DNA of 64,000 nucleotides, taken from contig NZ_JAGGKL010000008.1 in the NCBI RefSeq assembly GCF_017873625.1, forward strand, positions 57,924 to 121,923. Reading direction: 5' to 3'. Numbering within the stretch: position 1 is the stretch's first letter; each line of letters opens with the position of its first letter. The translations under genes and the position numbers were made by a program. Under the pieces are notes generated by a model. That model saw only the letters and a list, made by a program, of their open reading frames with translations. It was not told the DNA's origin and did no database searches. Shown piece after piece: positions 1-8,768 of this stretch. This DNA is from Methanobacterium petrolearium (GTDB taxonomy: Archaea > Methanobacteriota > Methanobacteria > Methanobacteriales > Methanobacteriaceae).

Positions 1-267
1 AACAATGGAGGGATTGTTGTTGTGTCTGATGGTGATTGTTACTCGTTAAAACTTCCAATCGCTGGTCTTATGAGCACTGAAAGTGCAGAAGATGTGTCTT
101 CCCAACTAAGCCAGTTACATAAAATAGTTAAGGATATTGGATGTGAACTTGCTTCACCTTTTATGACCATGTCCTTCATGGCGCTTCTGGTGATTCCTAA
201 ACTGAAAATTAGTGACCAAGGTCTGTTTGATGTTGAAAATTTTCAATTTGTTGATGTTATAAAATAA
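1..267 (+). CDS. ade: Adenine deaminase, C-terminal end (partial)
   Basis: The frame is open from base 1 with no start inside the window, so the catalytic amidohydrolase part lies upstream. The visible 88 residues resemble the C-terminal domain of adenine deaminase (adenine to hypoxanthine plus ammonia, purine salvage): a VVSDG stretch, LPIAGLMS, then [20 protein letters not shown] and a final DV-F-FV segment. It is separated by a short AT-rich gap from the UPF0282 gene. The GTG at base 22 is internal and not a real start. Resemblance is from memory of the family; the missing N-terminus could not be examined. Confidence 0.85.
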   Translation, partial: NNGGIVVVSDGDCYSLKLPIAGLMSTESAEDVSSQLSQLHKIVKDIGCELASPFMTMSFMALLVIPKLKISDQGLFDVENFQFVDVIK

Positions 268-332
268 ATAAGCATTTATTCAAATGTATCTAATTGAATT
301 TTAAACTAAAGATTATCAATGGGTGTTTTATC

Positions 333-1211
333 ATGAAAATCGTACCTCTGGCCTTTGAAAGTATGGGTGTCCGTTCCATGGCCACCTTCATTGAAACTGA
401 CCAGAAAATACTCATGGACCCTGGAACATCTATTGCCCCTAAAAGGTTCGGATTCCCTCCCTGGAAGGATGAATTTGATGCTTTGCATGAAACCCGGACT
501 AGAATTCAGGATTATGCTGCCAATGCAGATATTGTTACCATCAGCCATTATCACCATGATCATTTCACGCCTTTCAGCCTGGGACTATACCTGGCTTCAG
601 CTCCTAAATATGCAGAAGAAATATACCAGGATAAAAAGTTGTTCATAAAGCATCCCACTTCCCATATAAATAAAAGTCAACAAAAAAGGGCCCGTGACTT
701 TTTAAAGAATCTGAAAATCATGAAAAGCCGTGACATCACCTACGCCGATGGAAATACTTTTGAAATTGGAGATACGAGGATTAAATTTTCAAAACCATTG
801 CCCCACGGTCCGGAGGGAAGTCGGTTGGGTTATGTGATAACCACCACTATAGAATGGAATGATGAAAAGGTTATGCATGCTTCAGATGTTCAAGGACCAA
901 TCTATGAGGGGTCAAAAGAACTTATAATTGATGAAAACCCCGATACTCTAATTTTAAGTGGTCCTCCTATTTATCTTGAGGGTTTTGCCCTGGAAAAAGA
1001 GGATATTGAAAAAGCCCGGGAAAATCTTGTTGAAATAGCAAGTAAAATATCAAGAGTGGTTGTGGATCATCATTTGTTAAGAGACCTTGGCTGTTTTAAC
1101 TTTTTAAAAACTATAAGAGAAGAATCTGGCGGAAAAATATTAGTAGCATCAGAACTTTTAGGTGAAGAACCCTATTTGTTGGAAGCAAGAAGAAAAGAGT
1201 TTTATTATTAG
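333..1211 (+). CDS. UPF0282 family metallo-beta-lactamase-fold hydrolase
   Basis: A 292-residue MBL-fold protein. The metal site is seen as SHYHHDH about residue 70 of the chosen start, with further His/Asp positions (HASDV near residue 185, DHH near 240). N-terminal [12 protein letters not shown] and [12 protein letters not shown] are typical of archaeal UPF0282 proteins, whose substrate is unknown. The frame could open at a TTG at 294, but the ATG at 333 preceded by GGGTG fits family N-termini better. It stands alone after the adenine deaminase gene. Confidence 0.85.
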   Translation: MKIVPLAFESMGVRSMATFIETDQKILMDPGTSIAPKRFGFPPWKDEFDALHETRTRIQDYAANADIVTISHYHHDHFTPFSLGLYLASAPKYAEEIYQDKKLFIKHPTSHINKSQQKRARDFLKNLKIMKSRDITYADGNTFEIGDTRIKFSKPLPHGPEGSRLGYVITTTIEWNDEKVMHASDVQGPIYEGSKELIIDENPDTLILSGPPIYLEGFALEKEDIEKARENLVEIASKISRVVVDHHLLRDLGCFNFLKTIREESGGKILVASELLGEEPYLLEARRKEFYY

Positions 1212-1315
1212 TTATTCCTAATTATTAATAATTTTCATTCGAATATATCTTCAAGTAATATATTTCCGGATCAAATTTCCATTATAGATTATATTAAAAA
1301 AGTGTAATTATTTGA

Positions 1316-1933
1316 TTATTTAGACTTCAATTCCTTTAAAATCATTTTCATGGCTTTTTTATGGTCTTCACCACCCACTTTATTCACCACTCTGGAGATT
1401 TCATCTATTTTATCCAGATTCTTATTCTTTTCATCTTCAGATACCATGTCAATCCGAGTTAAATATATCAACGCCTCAATGATCCCATAAATAGCCCGGT
1501 TTAAAGGTTCAGGGTGTTGATTGACCTCGACAACTTCTTTAACATTGGCTCGGACAATATTCAAAGTAGATGTTCCCAGGTGATCCTTCCGTTCTACGAT
1601 CCTTTCATGAGTTACATCAGCCCTGAAAAATGAATCTGCACCCTTAAGAGAAAATCCACTGTTTTGTTTCTGGAATTTTCCACTGCCCAGATCCCCAATG
1701 GTTGATTGGACAAACAATAGGGGGTCTTTTGATAGATTAACATAAAAAGTCTTTTTACGTCTCACATTCAAATAGGTTTTTGACCCCTTAAAAAGATAAA
1801 GAACAATCTCGTTTTCATTTTTACACACCACCCCTACTGGTGCTGCATTGGGTGTTCCATCCCTGTTTTGGGTGGTGAGGATGGTCTCATAGAGAAGACC
1901 ACGTTCCATTCCCAAAGAATAAATATCTGACAT
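1316..1933 (-). CDS. DUF447 family protein (flavin-reductase-like split barrel)
   Basis: About 205 residues. The N-terminal half ([20 protein letters not shown], then [14 protein letters not shown] and DPLLFV) matches my recollection of archaeal DUF447 proteins, which have an FMN-binding split-barrel fold. The C-terminal third is helical and charged. No function is established. ATG codons occur at 1942 and 1933; the latter sits about 10 bases after AGGAT and fits homologue starts. It lies just downstream of the DUF2124 gene on the same strand (about 30 bases), so the two are probably cotranscribed. Confidence 0.8.
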   Translation of the reverse strand: MSDIYSLGMERGLLYETILTTQNRDGTPNAAPVGVVCKNENEIVLYLFKGSKTYLNVRRKKTFYVNLSKDPLLFVQSTIGDLGSGKFQKQNSGFSLKGADSFFRADVTHERIVERKDHLGTSTLNIVRANVKEVVEVNQHPEPLNRAIYGIIEALIYLTRIDMVSEDEKNKNLDKIDEISRVVNKVGGEDHKKAMKMILKELKSK

Positions 1934-1965
1934 TATAACCATTATCCTAATCTTCTATTTTTGTT

Positions 1966-2430
1966 TTATTCTTTTCTAAGGATCTCTCCGGTTAACATGC
2001 CATTGATTATGCAGTCAAAATCAATTAACTCATCCCAACCTGCCTTTTTAAACATGTCCATATAACAGAGTCCGATGATCTTCCCATTAGGTTCTAGGAT
2101 GTCATCTAAGAGTTTTTTAACATCTTCTATGTCTACATTATATTGGGGCATAGAAAGTCCGCCAAGCAATGCCACAACCCCAGAATGAGGATCAGCTTCT
2201 TGTGAAAATTGCATGCCAAGTGGAGTGCGTTCTATTTTACGTGCGCTTTCCATATCAGTTTTAGCCATAAACACTGATTCTTTGTCTCGAATTACATAGG
2301 CGAATAGTTCTGCAAATGGACTGCAAACACCAGGAATGCCTACAAAAGTAACTTTTTCAGCATCCCCTACTTCTTTCTTAAGTGCCATTAAATTTGCATT
2401 CAATCCTTTGAATTTTTCTGTTTCAATCAT
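1966..2430 (-). CDS. DUF2124 family protein
   Basis: A 154-residue archaeal protein with a Rossmann-like look: [20 protein letters not shown] near residue 27, [11 protein letters not shown], then [11 protein letters not shown] and [17 protein letters not shown]. This pattern fits DUF2124, found mainly in methanogens, function unknown. Cysteines at positions near 36, 122 and 139 are notable in a strict anaerobe, but I cannot assign them a metal site. It starts at ATG after AAGGATAAC and leads the two-gene unit with the DUF447 gene. Confidence 0.75.
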   Translation of the reverse strand: MIETEKFKGLNANLMALKKEVGDAEKVTFVGIPGVCSPFAELFAYVIRDKESVFMAKTDMESARKIERTPLGMQFSQEADPHSGVVALLGGLSMPQYNVDIEDVKKLLDDILEPNGKIIGLCYMDMFKKAGWDELIDFDCIINGMLTGEILRKE

Positions 2431-2542
2431 GTTATCCTTCCGTATCTCCTGTATAAAAAAATAAACAATTGGTAAAAAAATGAATATGACTTTTTATTCT
2501 CTAAATTAAAGAAACGATAAGTTTTAATGGTCACGTACTAAT

Positions 2543-2683
2543 TTAGGATCCCTTCAAAAATATGTATATGACGTAGGCGATTACCAGTATAATTATAACT
2601 GGAAGTAACCATATGAATACATAGAAGAAAACCACTGCCAGCACCAGGGCCACCAGTATGAGTAAAATGTCTTGAAGTTCCAT
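2543..2683 (-). CDS. 46-residue hydrophobic membrane peptide
   Basis: A short open frame that starts MELQDILLIL and ends IFLKGS then TAA. Almost the whole peptide is hydrophobic: a segment around residues 6-22 (rich in L, V, A), then FFYVFIWLLPVIIILVIAYV, probably two membrane passes with a Pro near the turn. Codon use is normal and the frame fills the gap between two clear genes. No relative recognised. It could be translated alone or be a remnant; moderate confidence. Confidence 0.55.
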   Translation of the reverse strand: MELQDILLILVALVLAVVFFYVFIWLLPVIIILVIAYVIYIFLKGS

Positions 2684-2846
2684 ATTTTTCTATATTGCCA
2701 TTTCAACATAAAAATATTTCCATAACACAAATTTAATCAGTATCATGGTGAATTAAGAAATTAAATAAGCATCAGTCATCTATATTTAAAGTTAAACCCT
2801 ATTAAACGATAAATTTAAGAAGATAAATCCAAGGAGAACATCTATA

Positions 2847-3416
2847 ATGATATTAGTGATTAATAATCATGGGCAGTATAATCACCGCATCCATCGTACC
2901 CTTCACTATCTGAAAATACCCTCTGAGCTGGTGCCCAACACTACTTCACTTTCTGAAATTGAAGATAAAAACCCCAAAGGACTCATATTAGGGGGAGGTC
3001 CTTCAGTGGAAAGATCTGGTAACAGCACCGAATATGTTAAAAAACTGGATTATCCCATTCTGGGAATCTGCCTCGGTCACCAGATTATAGCCAAGGCTTA
3101 CGGTGGCGAAATAGGATCTGCGGGCTCAGAAAGTTATGCTCAGATTCAGATCAACATCCAAGATGAGGATGATATTTTCAAGGGTTTGGGACCCCAGTTA
3201 GATGTATGGGCTTCTCACAAGGACGAAGTTACCAAAATTCCCCCGAAATTTGAAATTCTCGCTTCATCACCCATATGTGACATTGAAGCTATGAAACACC
3301 CTGAAAAACCTTTATATGGTATACAGTTCCATCCTGAGGTTTATCATACTCCAGAGGGGCCTAAAGTTTTTGAGAATTTTTATGAAGTTTGTCGAGAATA
3401 CCATAAAACTGATTAA
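2847..3416 (+). CDS. guaAA: GMP synthase, glutaminase subunit (subunit A)
   Basis: A class I glutamine amidotransferase of 189 residues, the usual length for the archaeal stand-alone subunit. The nucleophile elbow is GICLGHQ (Cys near residue 76), and the His-Glu pair is in FHPEV near residue 165; GLILGGGPS is also typical. It releases ammonia from glutamine for XMP amination by the synthetase subunit encoded about 110 bases downstream. A GGAG lies a little far upstream of the ATG. Confidence 0.95.
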   Translation: MILVINNHGQYNHRIHRTLHYLKIPSELVPNTTSLSEIEDKNPKGLILGGGPSVERSGNSTEYVKKLDYPILGICLGHQIIAKAYGGEIGSAGSESYAQIQINIQDEDDIFKGLGPQLDVWASHKDEVTKIPPKFEILASSPICDIEAMKHPEKPLYGIQFHPEVYHTPEGPKVFENFYEVCREYHKTD

Positions 3417-3526
3417 GACTCCATTGGAATAATTAACCCACCTAAGAGAAGAAATTATCATATTAAACTACTTAACAAATTTTCATATTTCATTGAATCA
3501 AAAAAAGTCATTAAAGGTTGATAAAC

Positions 3527-4453
3527 ATGTTGGATCCGTCTTCTTTTATTAAAGAATCAATAGATGAACTAAAAAATACCATCAAAGGTAAAAAAGCAAT
3601 AATAGCCCTCTCCGGGGGTGTTGATAGTTCAGTAGCATCAGTACTGGTTTCTAAAGCTATTGGTGAGAATTTGACTGCGGTTTTTGTAGATCATGGCCTC
3701 CTCAGAGAGGGGGAAGCAGATTACGTTCAGAATACTTTCCAAAATCGGCTGAATCTAAAATATATTGATGCTAGTGAAGAATTTCTGGGTAAACTGCAGG
3801 GTGTGGAAGACCCTGAAGAGAAAAGGAAGATCATTGGTGAAGTGTTCATTCGGGTTTTTGAAAGAGAGGCTGAAAAAGTCGGTGCTGAGTTTCTGGTGCA
3901 AGGTACCATTGCCCCAGACTGGATTGAGAGTCAAGGTGACATTAAATCCCATCATAATTTGGCCCTCCCCCATGGGATGGTTTTAGAAATTGTTGAACCC
4001 ATAAGAGAATTGTACAAAGATGAGGTAAGAATTATCGGAACTGAAATGGGCTTACCCCCTGAAATGGTAAATCGGCAACCATACCCTGGTCCTGGATTGG
4101 CAGTGCGCATTGCAGGGGAAATAACCCCGAAAAAAATCGAGATATGCCGCAAAGCCAACGCCGTTGTGGAAGAAGAAGTGCAAAAAGAGGGTTTGGATAA
4201 AACATTGTGGCAGTACTTTGCAGTATTAACCAACACCAAGGTTACTGGTGTGAAAGGGGACATAAGGGATTACGGATACTTAGTTGTTCTGCGAATGGTT
4301 GAGTCTTTGGATGCTATGACTGCAGATGTCCCTGAACTACCTTGGGGAATGGTTAAAACAATCTCCAGTAGGATAACTGCTGAAATACCTGAAGTAACCC
4401 ATGTTTCTCTTTCAGTGAGTGATAAGCCCCCTAGTACTATTGAGCTGGCATAA
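3527..4453 (+). CDS. guaAB: GMP synthase, ATP-pyrophosphatase subunit (subunit B)
   Basis: A 308-residue protein with the PP-loop [10 protein letters not shown] near residue 28, [20 protein letters not shown] and the dimerization domain [13 protein letters not shown], ending in PSTIE. It adenylates XMP and transfers ammonia from the A subunit to make GMP. The ATG at 3527 follows AAAGGTTGAT, so it is preferred over the in-frame TTG at 3518. Archaea typically encode the two halves separately, as here. Confidence 0.95.
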   Translation: MLDPSSFIKESIDELKNTIKGKKAIIALSGGVDSSVASVLVSKAIGENLTAVFVDHGLLREGEADYVQNTFQNRLNLKYIDASEEFLGKLQGVEDPEEKRKIIGEVFIRVFEREAEKVGAEFLVQGTIAPDWIESQGDIKSHHNLALPHGMVLEIVEPIRELYKDEVRIIGTEMGLPPEMVNRQPYPGPGLAVRIAGEITPKKIEICRKANAVVEEEVQKEGLDKTLWQYFAVLTNTKVTGVKGDIRDYGYLVVLRMVESLDAMTADVPELPWGMVKTISSRITAEIPEVTHVSLSVSDKPPSTIELA

Positions 4454-4572
4454 TGCTATTTTTCATTCATTTTTTCGAGTATCCTGCATATTTTTAGATA
4501 TTAGACAAATATTCAGGAAAAATTCATTTTCGATAAACAAATTTTTGGTTAATCAGTAATATTGTGGATAAA

Positions 4573-4580
4573 TTTATATA
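4573..4580 (+). promoter_or_regulatory. TATA box of the first GTPase-like gene
   Basis: TTTATATA, the archaeal box A consensus, lies 68 bases before the ATG at 4648. Transcription would begin about 25 bases downstream, leaving a leader of roughly 40 bases that carries the GGTGAT ribosome site. Confidence 0.5.
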
Positions 4581-4647
4581 CTATTAAAACGAACAATTTG
4601 ATCGGAAGTAGGATTCCGTATTCCTGTTAAATTTTGTTGGTGATCAG

Positions 4648-5118
4648 ATGGAAACTAAAAAAATTTTAGTGTTAGGAGACTCAGATTCAGGGAAAAGAAC
4701 AACCTTGAAACATATCTGTAACAATTTGGTTGAAACTGAAGCTGCAAGTTATGGGAAAACTATTGCAAATAATAAAAAGCTTCAAATATTCAGTCCATCC
4801 AGTGCAGAGAGATTTCAATTCATGAAAGACATATTATCCAAAAACATGGACGGAGCTATTATAGTCATTGACAATACTCAGGGAATAACTCCTAACTGTG
4901 AAGAGATGATCGATTTTGTGGAGGAAAAAGGGGTTCCCTACATAATATTTGCCAACAAACAGGATTTAAACAATAACCCCTTATATAGCCATTATCCTCG
5001 TGTTTATATAATCCCTACAAAGGCAATATCAGGTAAAGGTGTTTTAGAAGGTTTAAACTTATTATTAGAATTAATGGAAAACAAATATGCCAATGAAGCT
5101 CACGCTATAAGCCACTGA
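4648..5118 (+). CDS. Small GTPase-like protein with altered switch motifs (paralogue 1)
   Basis: A 156-residue Ras/Arf-size protein of the COG2229 (predicted GTPase) type. The P-loop is GDSDSGKRT (residues 10-18): GxxxxGK is present, but the Ser/Thr right after Lys is Arg. Where family members carry a GTPGQERF-like motif this protein has FSPSSAERF, so the G3 glycine and catalytic Gln are missing. The guanine motif is intact (FANKQD) and a G5-like AISGKG is present. I infer that it may bind GTP but hydrolyse it poorly. RBS GGTGAT just upstream. It is about 70% identical by eye to the protein at 6682 and stands before the PII-fusion gene. Confidence 0.75.
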   Translation: METKKILVLGDSDSGKRTTLKHICNNLVETEAASYGKTIANNKKLQIFSPSSAERFQFMKDILSKNMDGAIIVIDNTQGITPNCEEMIDFVEEKGVPYIIFANKQDLNNNPLYSHYPRVYIIPTKAISGKGVLEGLNLLLELMENKYANEAHAISH

Positions 5119-5295
5119 TAATTTAAACCACTTTTTAATTTATTTATTAAATAGTTATTAGAAAATACCTCTAAATTAGTTTATATTTGATTTATTTCAC
5201 TATCTGCATGATGATTAATTAAAATAACTATCTTGAAAAAGAATTATTTCCGAAACGAGAAAAAATCCAAAATATTGTAGTAATCATAATCTAAG

Positions 5296-6264
5296 GTGAC
5301 TGAATTGGAAAATGAATCCCTCATCAATGTTAAAAAAATCGTTATCTTCAGCAATTATAACTCAACCCATGAACAGTCTGAAGAACTACTAAACTATTTC
5401 AATGAAAACATAATAATGGAAGAAAAAATTGAATTATCGATTTTTAATTACCGGAAAATCCAAATAGATGGACAAAACAATTATTTATTTAACATCCCTG
5501 GCCATCAGGAATTTATTTCAATTAAACAGGCATTATCTGGAGATGTGGATGGAGTTATTATTTTTATTGAGACACAGGTGGGAATTTTCAAAACAGATGT
5601 GGAAATTATCAATTTGATTAACACCAAAAACATACCACATGTTTTGTTTGCAAATCGAGCCGATTTTGGCGAATATGAAATGAACACGTATGTTGAAGGC
5701 GAACTTATTATTCCAACCATTATAAAGGATGGAATTGGTATTAATGACGGTCTGAAAATTTTATTAAAACTAATCGAGAAACATGACCAAGAACCTCCCA
5801 TAATTGAACATGAAGAACCACAAGAAAACCACGAACCACAAGAAAACCACGAACCACAAGAAAACCTTGAATCAATAGAAATGGAAACCCATCAAAAACC
5901 AGCGGCTGCACCACAGCCTGAAACAGAATTTTGTAAAGTAAGGTTCTTTTTCCATCCAATTGAACTGGAAAATGTGAAAAATTCCCTGAAAGAATTTGGA
6001 TTTTCAAATATAACCCTAATTGAAATTAAATACCAAGACCCAGACAATGAAAAAATGGAAACATATCGTGCCAGTATTTATGAACTGGAATTACCACCAA
6101 AAATGGAAATGATGATGATTATCAAAAAAGAAGAAATTGAATATTTGGTCCGGGCTTTTGAAGCAATTAAAACTGAAAATGTGAGTGAAAAACTATTCAT
6201 ATCCCCTGTAGAAGAGGTAATACGAATAAGAACCACTGAAACGGGAGAAAGTGCAATTGATTAA
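5296..6264 (+). CDS. GTPase-like domain fused to a PII (GlnB-type) domain
   Basis: A 322-residue two-domain protein. Residues 12-165 resemble the neighbouring GTPases, but the P-loop is gone ([11 protein letters not shown]), while a G3-like NIPGHQEF is kept and the guanine motif reads FANRAD. Residues 165-210 form a linker with EPQENH repeats. Residues 212-322 align to PII proteins: [16 protein letters not shown], a T-loop of standard length, then [13 protein letters not shown]. Tyr257 and Tyr262 match Tyr46 and Tyr51 of E. coli GlnB (recalled), whereas Arg38-Gln39-Lys40 become Pro-Asp-Asn. Lys299, Arg310 and Arg312 match Lys90, Arg101 and Arg103. A signalling role linked to nitrogen or energy state is inferred. 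Starts at TTG or the GTG/ATG region near 5296; start uncertain by a few codons. Confidence 0.75.
   Translation: MTELENESLINVKKIVIFSNYNSTHEQSEELLNYFNENIIMEEKIELSIFNYRKIQIDGQNNYLFNIPGHQEFISIKQALSGDVDGVIIFIETQVGIFKTDVEIINLINTKNIPHVLFANRADFGEYEMNTYVEGELIIPTIIKDGIGINDGLKILLKLIEKHDQEPPIIEHEEPQENHEPQENHEPQENLESIEMETHQKPAAAPQPETEFCKVRFFFHPIELENVKNSLKEFGFSNITLIEIKYQDPDNEKMETYRASIYELELPPKMEMMMIIKKEEIEYLVRAFEAIKTENVSEKLFISPVEEVIRIRTTETGESAID
5815..5868 (+). repeat. Three 18-base direct repeats inside the linker
   Basis: The unit gaaccacaagaaaaccac occurs three times head to tail (third copy differs at its last two bases). Each codes for EPQENH in the linker between the GTPase-like and PII domains. The near-identical DNA shows recent expansion; the repeat length is a multiple of three, so the frame is kept. 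Confidence 0.9.
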
Positions 6265-6681
6265 TTTTTTTAATTATTTAAAACGTAATTTTTCCCCCAT
6301 ATTCTTCATAATCCATCCATTATCAATCATTCTACTTCATAACTAATTATTTGGAATGTGGATCTAAATTTAGGGATCTAAATCATCCAAGTCACTAAAA
6401 GCAATATTCATACCCCCAGCAATATTCATACCCACAGACCATTATTTATATGATGTGAATTTTGGCACGTTGCATTAAGATGAATTTTATTTTTTTGTGA
6501 AGATAGTGTAATACTGTGACGCGAATGGATGTGAAACTGGTACAATTGGTTGTTTAACTTTTCACTCCAAAGTCATTTTATGAACTTAACCCAGTTATTC
6601 ATGCATATATCAAGGTTATAATGGGCGATATAGGGAGATTTATATGGTATAGTTAATTCTGAGTGAGTTATAGGTGATTAT
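6265..6681. other. Intergenic region before the second GTPase-like gene
   Basis: About 417 AT-rich bases without a coding frame. It starts with a T-rich stretch that may end the fusion gene's transcript, includes a doubled 18-base unit at 6401-6436 and a smaller repeat of ggatctaaat near 6359-6383, and ends with a TATA-like TTTATATG at 6639-6646 and a GGTGAT ribosome site before the ATG at 6682. The second GTPase gene therefore seems to have its own promoter. Confidence 0.6.
6401..6436. repeat. Tandem pair of 18-base units
   Basis: Two adjacent copies of gcaatattcatacccNca; they differ at one or two positions near the end. They lie between the PII-fusion gene and the second GTPase gene, upstream of that gene's promoter. 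Only two copies and no spacers, so not CRISPR. Confidence 0.8.
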
Positions 6682-7152
6682 ATGGAAATTAAAAAAATTT
6701 TGATGCTGGGAAACTCCGGTGCTGGTAAAAAAACTGCCCTTAAACATATGTGTAATAATTTGAAAAAAACTGCTTCTGCAAGTTATGGAAAGACCATCAT
6801 AAATAATAAAAAACTCCAAATATTCAGCCCCTCTAGAGCAGACAGATTTGAGTTTATGGGAGACGTTTTATCCAAAAACATGGATGGAGCTATCATATTT
6901 ATTGACAACACCCATGGAATTACTAACACCTGCACCGAAATGATAAATTTTGTTGAAGAAAAAAACGTACCTTACGTAATATTTGCCAATAAACAGGATT
7001 TAACTAATGAACCATTAAAAAATCACCCCAATGTTCCCATACTCCCAACTGAGGCAATCTCAGGTAAAGGACTTTTACATGGTCTTAACACATTACTCGA
7101 AATTATGGAATCTTATAACAAAAAAAGAAAGATTGAAGTTATCTACTGTTGA
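6682..7152 (+). CDS. Small GTPase-like protein with altered switch motifs (paralogue 2)
   Basis: A 156-residue close paralogue of the protein at 4648. P-loop GNSGAGKKT: GxxxxGK is kept, but Lys again replaces the Mg-binding Ser/Thr. The G3 region reads FSPSRADRF instead of a GTPGQERF-like sequence. FANKQD and EAISGKG are kept, and DGAIIFID matches the family core. That the same two motifs are changed in both paralogues suggests selection, not decay. It ends IEVIYC; nothing marks it as a lipidated protein. It has its own TATA-like sequence and GGTGAT site. Confidence 0.75.
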   Translation: MEIKKILMLGNSGAGKKTALKHMCNNLKKTASASYGKTIINNKKLQIFSPSRADRFEFMGDVLSKNMDGAIIFIDNTHGITNTCTEMINFVEEKNVPYVIFANKQDLTNEPLKNHPNVPILPTEAISGKGLLHGLNTLLEIMESYNKKRKIEVIYC

Positions 7153-7291
7153 TTATACACCAATTATTCCTTTTTTTAATTAAAATTCAAACATAATTAA
7201 AGATAAAAATAACATAACTCTTCTCGAATGCAAGGCCAGCATCCATGAAAATAACCTACATGTTGAAAAGGATACCAAAGAGGAACAAACT

Positions 7292-7936
7292 ATGAACAAA
7301 ATAAAAAACCAGGAAAAGTGCTGGGATGAATTAGCAGAAGTAAAAGAGTTTCCCACACCATTCCAAATGGAAGAATTTGAAAAACACACCTCTCACCGAA
7401 TGAAAATACTGGATGTGGGTTGTGGTTACGGCAGAATATTAAATGAACTTTATAATAATGGTTTTAAGAATTTAACTGGTGTTGACTTCTCTGAAAAAAT
7501 GATAAAAAGAGGATCAAAGTTATATCCTTATTTAAATCTTGTTAAGAATGATGGAGAAAAATTACCATTTCCTGATGATGAATTTGATGCTGTTACCCTT
7601 GTTGGAGTTCTCACCAGTAATTTTCAGACTGGAGAACAGGAAAACTTGATAAGAGAGATAACACGAGTACTCACAACTAGAGGTGTTTTGTATGTCAGTG
7701 ATTTTCTTTTAAACGATGATCAGAGAAATCTCGAACGTTATCATAAATATGAAGATAAATATGGAGTATATGGGGTTTTTGAACTCCCTGAAGGATTAAT
7801 TCTGAGACATCATACCATGAAACATATATCAAAACTAACTGAAGAATATGAAGAATTAATATTTGAAAAAACAATTTTTAAAACGATGAATGGCAATATT
7901 TCCAATGGTTTTTACTACGTGGGACGGAAAAAGTGA
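7292..7936 (+). CDS. SAM-dependent class I methyltransferase
   Basis: A 214-residue protein with motif I ILDVGCGYGRIL near residue 38, motif post I GVDFSEKMI, acidic loop NDGEKLPFPDDEFDAV and motif IV VTLVGVLTS, matching the Methyltransf_11 type. The C-terminal part is short, so the substrate cannot be guessed. The ATG at 7292 follows GAGGAACAAACT. It is separated by about 140 bases from the GTPase gene and shows no clear link to it. Confidence 0.8.
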   Translation: MNKIKNQEKCWDELAEVKEFPTPFQMEEFEKHTSHRMKILDVGCGYGRILNELYNNGFKNLTGVDFSEKMIKRGSKLYPYLNLVKNDGEKLPFPDDEFDAVTLVGVLTSNFQTGEQENLIREITRVLTTRGVLYVSDFLLNDDQRNLERYHKYEDKYGVYGVFELPEGLILRHHTMKHISKLTEEYEELIFEKTIFKTMNGNISNGFYYVGRKK

Positions 7937-8012
7937 AGAATGATAGTTATTATTTGACCGATATTTTGAAAAATAAGCTATTGATAAAAAAGGTAATAAA
8001 GATTTGGAATGC

Positions 8013-8684
8013 TTAAAGATCCAGTGTCTTAAAAAAATTTTTTACCTCATAAAGAGAGTTAAAAGTCTTTGCGGTTAATTTTTCAATCTCTTTTGATGGT
8101 TTTTTAGCATCAGATACCAGTAAAGGAATCATATTTGCCTTTGAAGCAGCTATAATGCCATTAAGTGAGTCTTCCAGAACCACACATTCATCTGTTTTGC
8201 AATTCATTTTTCTAGCTGCAGCTAGAAATATTTCTGGTTCGGGTTTACCATTGGAAACTTCATCTCCACATATTATAATATCGAATTTATCTTTAACCCC
8301 GGCAGAACACAATAAACGTTCTGTTCTTTCCCTTTCTGTGGATGTGGCCACTGCCTTAAATACTGTTTTCTCATCCAAAAATTCAATCAATTCATAAAGC
8401 CCGTTTTTTACAGGAACCCCATTTTCGTTTATATGATCGTTGGTATACTTTAACCTTAAACTCCTAATATCATAATAAGGGAAATTATTCCCTAAATGTT
8501 TCTTAAACACCTTTTTTGCACCGTGGATATCTAGACCAAATGATTCTGTGACAATTGACTCAGAAATGTCAATACCCTGACTTTTTCCAGCTTTTATCCA
8601 GGTTTGTATTCCCAAAGTCTGTGTGTCAAACATCAATCCATCCATATCAAATAGGATAAGAGAAATCTTGTTTTTTATTTCCAT
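8013..8684 (-). CDS. HAD-superfamily hydrolase (phosphoglycolate phosphatase / beta-phosphoglucomutase type)
   Basis: About 223 residues. The nucleophile motif is FDMDGLMFDT near residue 10, motif II ATST, and motif III/IV GKPEPEIF followed by VLEDSLNGI. The order and cap insertion fit subclass I HAD phosphatases that act on small phosphosugars. The frame can be read from a TTG, but that TTG belongs to the ribosome site TTGAGGG; the ATG five codons in is the likely start. Substrate unknown. Confidence 0.85.
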   Translation of the reverse strand: MEIKNKISLILFDMDGLMFDTQTLGIQTWIKAGKSQGIDISESIVTESFGLDIHGAKKVFKKHLGNNFPYYDIRSLRLKYTNDHINENGVPVKNGLYELIEFLDEKTVFKAVATSTERERTERLLCSAGVKDKFDIIICGDEVSNGKPEPEIFLAAARKMNCKTDECVVLEDSLNGIIAASKANMIPLLVSDAKKPSKEIEKLTAKTFNSLYEVKNFFKTLDL

Positions 8685-8768
8685 TTTTTCCCTCAAAAAA
8701 CGTGTTAATTATTGTTGTTCTGGTTTTTTATCATTACTTTCTTTAACATCATTAATATCAGTAATAGA

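Noticed and set aside
6401..6436. CRISPR-like repeat (also considered for 20681, 39543 and 41488)
   Set aside because: Only two copies each, adjacent or irregularly spaced, with no unique spacers and no cas genes.
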